Source: SMXQ01 sp033720855 (GTDB taxonomy: Bacteria > Pseudomonadota > Alphaproteobacteria > SMXQ01). From it: DNA of 64,000 nucleotides. The stretch covers positions 1 through 64,000 of the forward strand of contig JAWWBR010000004.1 of NCBI GenBank assembly GCA_033720855.1, in the 5' to 3' direction. Every line of letters starts with the position of its first letter. Position 1 is the first letter of the stretch. The position numbers were made by a program, and so were the translations under genes. Shown piece after piece: positions 62,211 through 64,000 of the stretch. A model generated the notes under the pieces. It searched no databases. It had not been told where the DNA came from and saw nothing but the letters and a program-made list of their open reading frames with translations.

Positions 62211-62236
62211 GAGGGCGGCCCGGGGGCCGCCCTTCG
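62211..62236. terminator. Hairpin between convergent VOC and amidohydrolase genes
   Basis: AGGGCGGCC (62212-62220) and GGCCGCCCT (62225-62233) form a nine-base perfect GC stem with loop CGGG. It lies 42 bases after the VOC stop and 22 bases after the amidohydrolase stop. The T-run is short, so termination may be shared or partial. Confidence 0.55.
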
Positions 62237-62255
62237 TCATTGTCACAGCCCGCGG

Positions 62256-63305
62256 CTAATTGAGCCCGTAGAGGCGCACCGAGTTGGGGCCGAGGATCTT
62301 GTCGATGCTTGCGGCCGCGACCTCGCCGCTTTCGCGCACGATGCGCAAGGCCTCGATCTCGGCCGAGGTATCGGTGTGGCCGTAATCGGTGCCGACCACC
62401 AGATTGTCGTCGCCGACGCGGTTGATGATGTAGGGGATGTCGTCGGTGACCTCGATCGTGACATAGATGTTGTTGGCGCCAAGGGGATCTGCGTCCAGCC
62501 GCCTGCCCTTGCGCTTCAAGCGCTTGCCGGCGTCGATCAGGGCGTGGGGCAGCCAGCTGGCCGAGGCCTCGATGAAGCCCCAGCGCAGCTCGGGGAAGCG
62601 CTTCGGCACTTCGAATTCCAACAGCCCGTGGAAGCTCGCCGCCATCGAGGCCTTGAAGCGGGCGAAGTTGTGGGGCTCCAAGAACTTGTTGTTGGTGACC
62701 GAGCCGTTGCCGGCGTGGAAGGTAATGGCGAGATCGAGGTCCTGGGCGGCCTCGTAAAGCGGGAAGAAGAAGGATTCGAAGGACAGGCGGTCGCATTCAT
62801 AGGGCCTCAGGAACACCGAAACGGCGCCGTTTTCCTTGCAGAACTCGAGCTCCTCGCGCAGCCGGTGCATGGAATTGAGCGGCACCATGCAGGCCCAGTA
62901 GAGGCGGTCCGGGGCCTGCTTCCAGATATCGGCGAGCCACTGGTTGTAGGCATGGTAGAGCGCGAACTCCCCGGCGGCGTCGGTGTCGCAGGGGGACAGG
63001 AAAATCGTCGTGTACAGCACCTGAACGTCGATGCCGAGCTGATCCATATGGTCGAGCCTTCGCTTGACGTCGGCCATCTCGCGGGATTCGCCCGGCAGAT
63101 CCTCGAAATTGATATTGCTGTCCGACGGCTGGATGTTGGTGCCGAACGCCCAAAACTGCTTCGACACCCCGCCGCGGTTGGTCTGCCGTTCGGCGCCGCT
63201 GACCTGTTCCAGGATCATGGGCGCGTATTTGCGGTCGTCGTCTGACAGATACGCCCAGGTCAGGTCGTTTTCGATGACATGGGCATCGGCATCTATGACG
63301 GTCAT
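62256..63305 (-). CDS. Amidohydrolase-family (COG2159-type) metal-dependent hydrolase
   Basis: The product is 349 residues from 63305, behind AGGAGGA; the frame continuing to 63485 is not protein-like. The metal motif is VIDADAHVIEN, a barrel histidine is in AITFHAGNGS, and the late aspartate lies in VVGTDYGHTDTS. It ends with ILGPNSVRLYGLN, the usual end of ACMSD-like decarboxylases (the metal-dependent hydrolase of 2-amino-3-carboxymuconate semialdehyde type). It is a distant relative of the gene at 4143-5609. The substrate is unknown. Confidence 0.84.
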   Translation of the reverse strand: MTVIDADAHVIENDLTWAYLSDDDRKYAPMILEQVSGAERQTNRGGVSKQFWAFGTNIQPSDSNINFEDLPGESREMADVKRRLDHMDQLGIDVQVLYTTIFLSPCDTDAAGEFALYHAYNQWLADIWKQAPDRLYWACMVPLNSMHRLREELEFCKENGAVSVFLRPYECDRLSFESFFFPLYEAAQDLDLAITFHAGNGSVTNNKFLEPHNFARFKASMAASFHGLLEFEVPKRFPELRWGFIEASASWLPHALIDAGKRLKRKGRRLDADPLGANNIYVTIEVTDDIPYIINRVGDDNLVVGTDYGHTDTSAEIEALRIVRESGEVAAASIDKILGPNSVRLYGLN

Positions 63306-63797
63306 CCGGTCCTCCTGGGGTGTCGCTTCGCGGCCCGCTCGATTGCTTCGAACGCGCACCATTCTACCCCCAAGCCGGTACGGGGCAAGCGGCAAACCGG
63401 GCGCCCGAAGGCCCCGCTCCGGTGCCGCGACGGCGCGCGCCCGAGATCGGTTACGGACCTCTATAGCGCTTAATAGATCAATCAATTCAGATGATTAAAC
63501 ATTGTAATTAAAATTCGATCTCAGGAGTGGGCTCGGCGCCGAAGGGGGATCCATGCGTGGCCCGCCCCGATTTGCGAATGAATTGCAATTTTTCCTCCAC
63601 CTTTGGCGGCAAAGTCGATAATATCCGGCCCAGCCAGTCACGCGCCCAGCCACCGGCGGCGGCGCCTTCAACGAAGCGGCGGCCTATCTATGGTCCCTCG
63701 ACCCGGCATTCCGGCGCCCGGTCGCGTTGTGACGGGATTTGGTTCGAGTCAAATCTTGGGGACCAAGGGACGCGCCGAAAGGACAGCACGAAGACAT
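63306..63797. other. 492-base gap before the molybdenum hydroxylase gene
   Basis: No credible gene is found. Between about 63460 and 63520 the DNA turns AT-rich (TTAATAGATC, GATTAAACATTGTAATT), in contrast to its neighbours. This probably holds the divergent promoters. A second possible -10 element, GATAAT, occurs near 63618. The region is otherwise without repeats that I could see. Confidence 0.5.
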
Positions 63798-64000
63798 ATG
63801 GAAGCATTCACCGAAAAATTTGGCATCGGCCAGCCGGTTCGCCGCAAGGAGGATCAACGCCTGCTGACCGGCGGCGGCAAATATACCGACGACATCAACA
63901 TAGAGGGCCAGGCCTACCTCGCCTTCCTGCGCTCGCCCTATGCCCACGCGCGCATCAAGGACATCGACACCTCCGCCGCCGCCGAAGCCCCCGGTGTGCT
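63798..64000 (+). CDS. Molybdenum hydroxylase large subunit, N-terminal fragment (xanthine dehydrogenase/CoxL family)
   Basis: The frame from the ATG at 63798 is open to the window end and gives 67 residues. FGIGQPVRRKEDQRLLTGGG followed by KYTDDINIEGQAYLAFLRS and PYAHARIKDIDTSAA is the standard N-terminus of the molybdopterin-binding subunit of xanthine dehydrogenase and CO dehydrogenase-type enzymes. An in-frame ATG at 63690 exists but would add an unlikely extension. The active-site loop that would tell CoxL from others lies outside the window, so the substrate is open. It is divergent from the amidohydrolase gene. Confidence 0.88.
   Translation, partial: MEAFTEKFGIGQPVRRKEDQRLLTGGGKYTDDINIEGQAYLAFLRSPYAHARIKDIDTSAAAEAPGV

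Overview
The window is high-GC chromosomal DNA from an alphaproteobacterium, most likely a Rhodospirillales-like heterotroph. Grounds for this are a DUF1491 protein, a DUF898/M48 pair, a sigma-54 glnB-glnA unit, an Rrf2-led suf operon, and many amidohydrolase, MmgE/PrpD and TctC-type genes. About 60 genes are supported. I see no phage, insertion sequence, CRISPR array, rRNA or plasmid backbone. The only RNA gene recognised is tRNA-His.

Layout. 1-4.1 kb: end of a RidA-like gene, a crotonase, MmgE/PrpD, a two-domain universal stress protein and a class II aldolase. 4.1-9.3 kb: an amidohydrolase, two TctC-type solute-binding proteins (SBP1 and SBP2) and a divergent SDR. 9.5-17.6 kb: katG, a PH-domain membrane protein, a DUF6641-like protein, an FMN-dependent 2-hydroxyacid dehydrogenase, a ZntB-like CorA transporter and an MscS channel. 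17.7-21.1 kb: a QuiC-type dehydroshikimate dehydratase fused to an HPPD-like half, an SDR and a small Rap1a-like secreted protein. 21.3-28 kb: tRNA-His, glnB-glnA behind a clear -24/-12 promoter, parE, a lipoprotein and an RhlE-type helicase. 28-36 kb: tandem TauD dioxygenases, SBP3, an AhpD-like protein and three tandemly duplicated SBPs (SBP4-6). 36-42 kb: TauE-like permease, fatty acid desaturase, YciI-like protein, quinone oxidoreductase, SDR and dienelactone hydrolase. 42-48.8 kb: the suf operon (Rrf2 regulator, sufBCDS, sufU-like, DUF59, A-type carrier). 48.8-55.1 kb: an operon of tetR, an RND adaptor, an RND pump and dusA. 55-64 kb: L-2-hydroxyglutarate oxidase-like gene, DUF898/M48 pair, typA, cupin, DUF1491, VOC protein, a second amidohydrolase and the start of a molybdenum hydroxylase large subunit.

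The most unusual content is the set of six TctC/Bug-type periplasmic binding proteins with no TctA or TctB membrane partner in the window. Five of the six end in a shared basic module of about 76 residues with a C-X15-C cysteine pair, the second cysteine always third from the C-terminus. In four of these five the pair are the only cysteines in the predicted mature protein. The sixth, SBP3, ends where the module would begin. In the tandem triplet the module is close to identical at the DNA level although the binding domains have diverged. I know of no described function for this tail; it is the best candidate here for something new.

Many surrounding enzymes look like parts of carboxylate or aromatic catabolism: crotonase, MmgE/PrpD, amidohydrolases, TauD, QuiC, lactate-type dehydrogenase, dienelactone hydrolase and molybdenum hydroxylase. 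No complete pathway can be read from this window alone.
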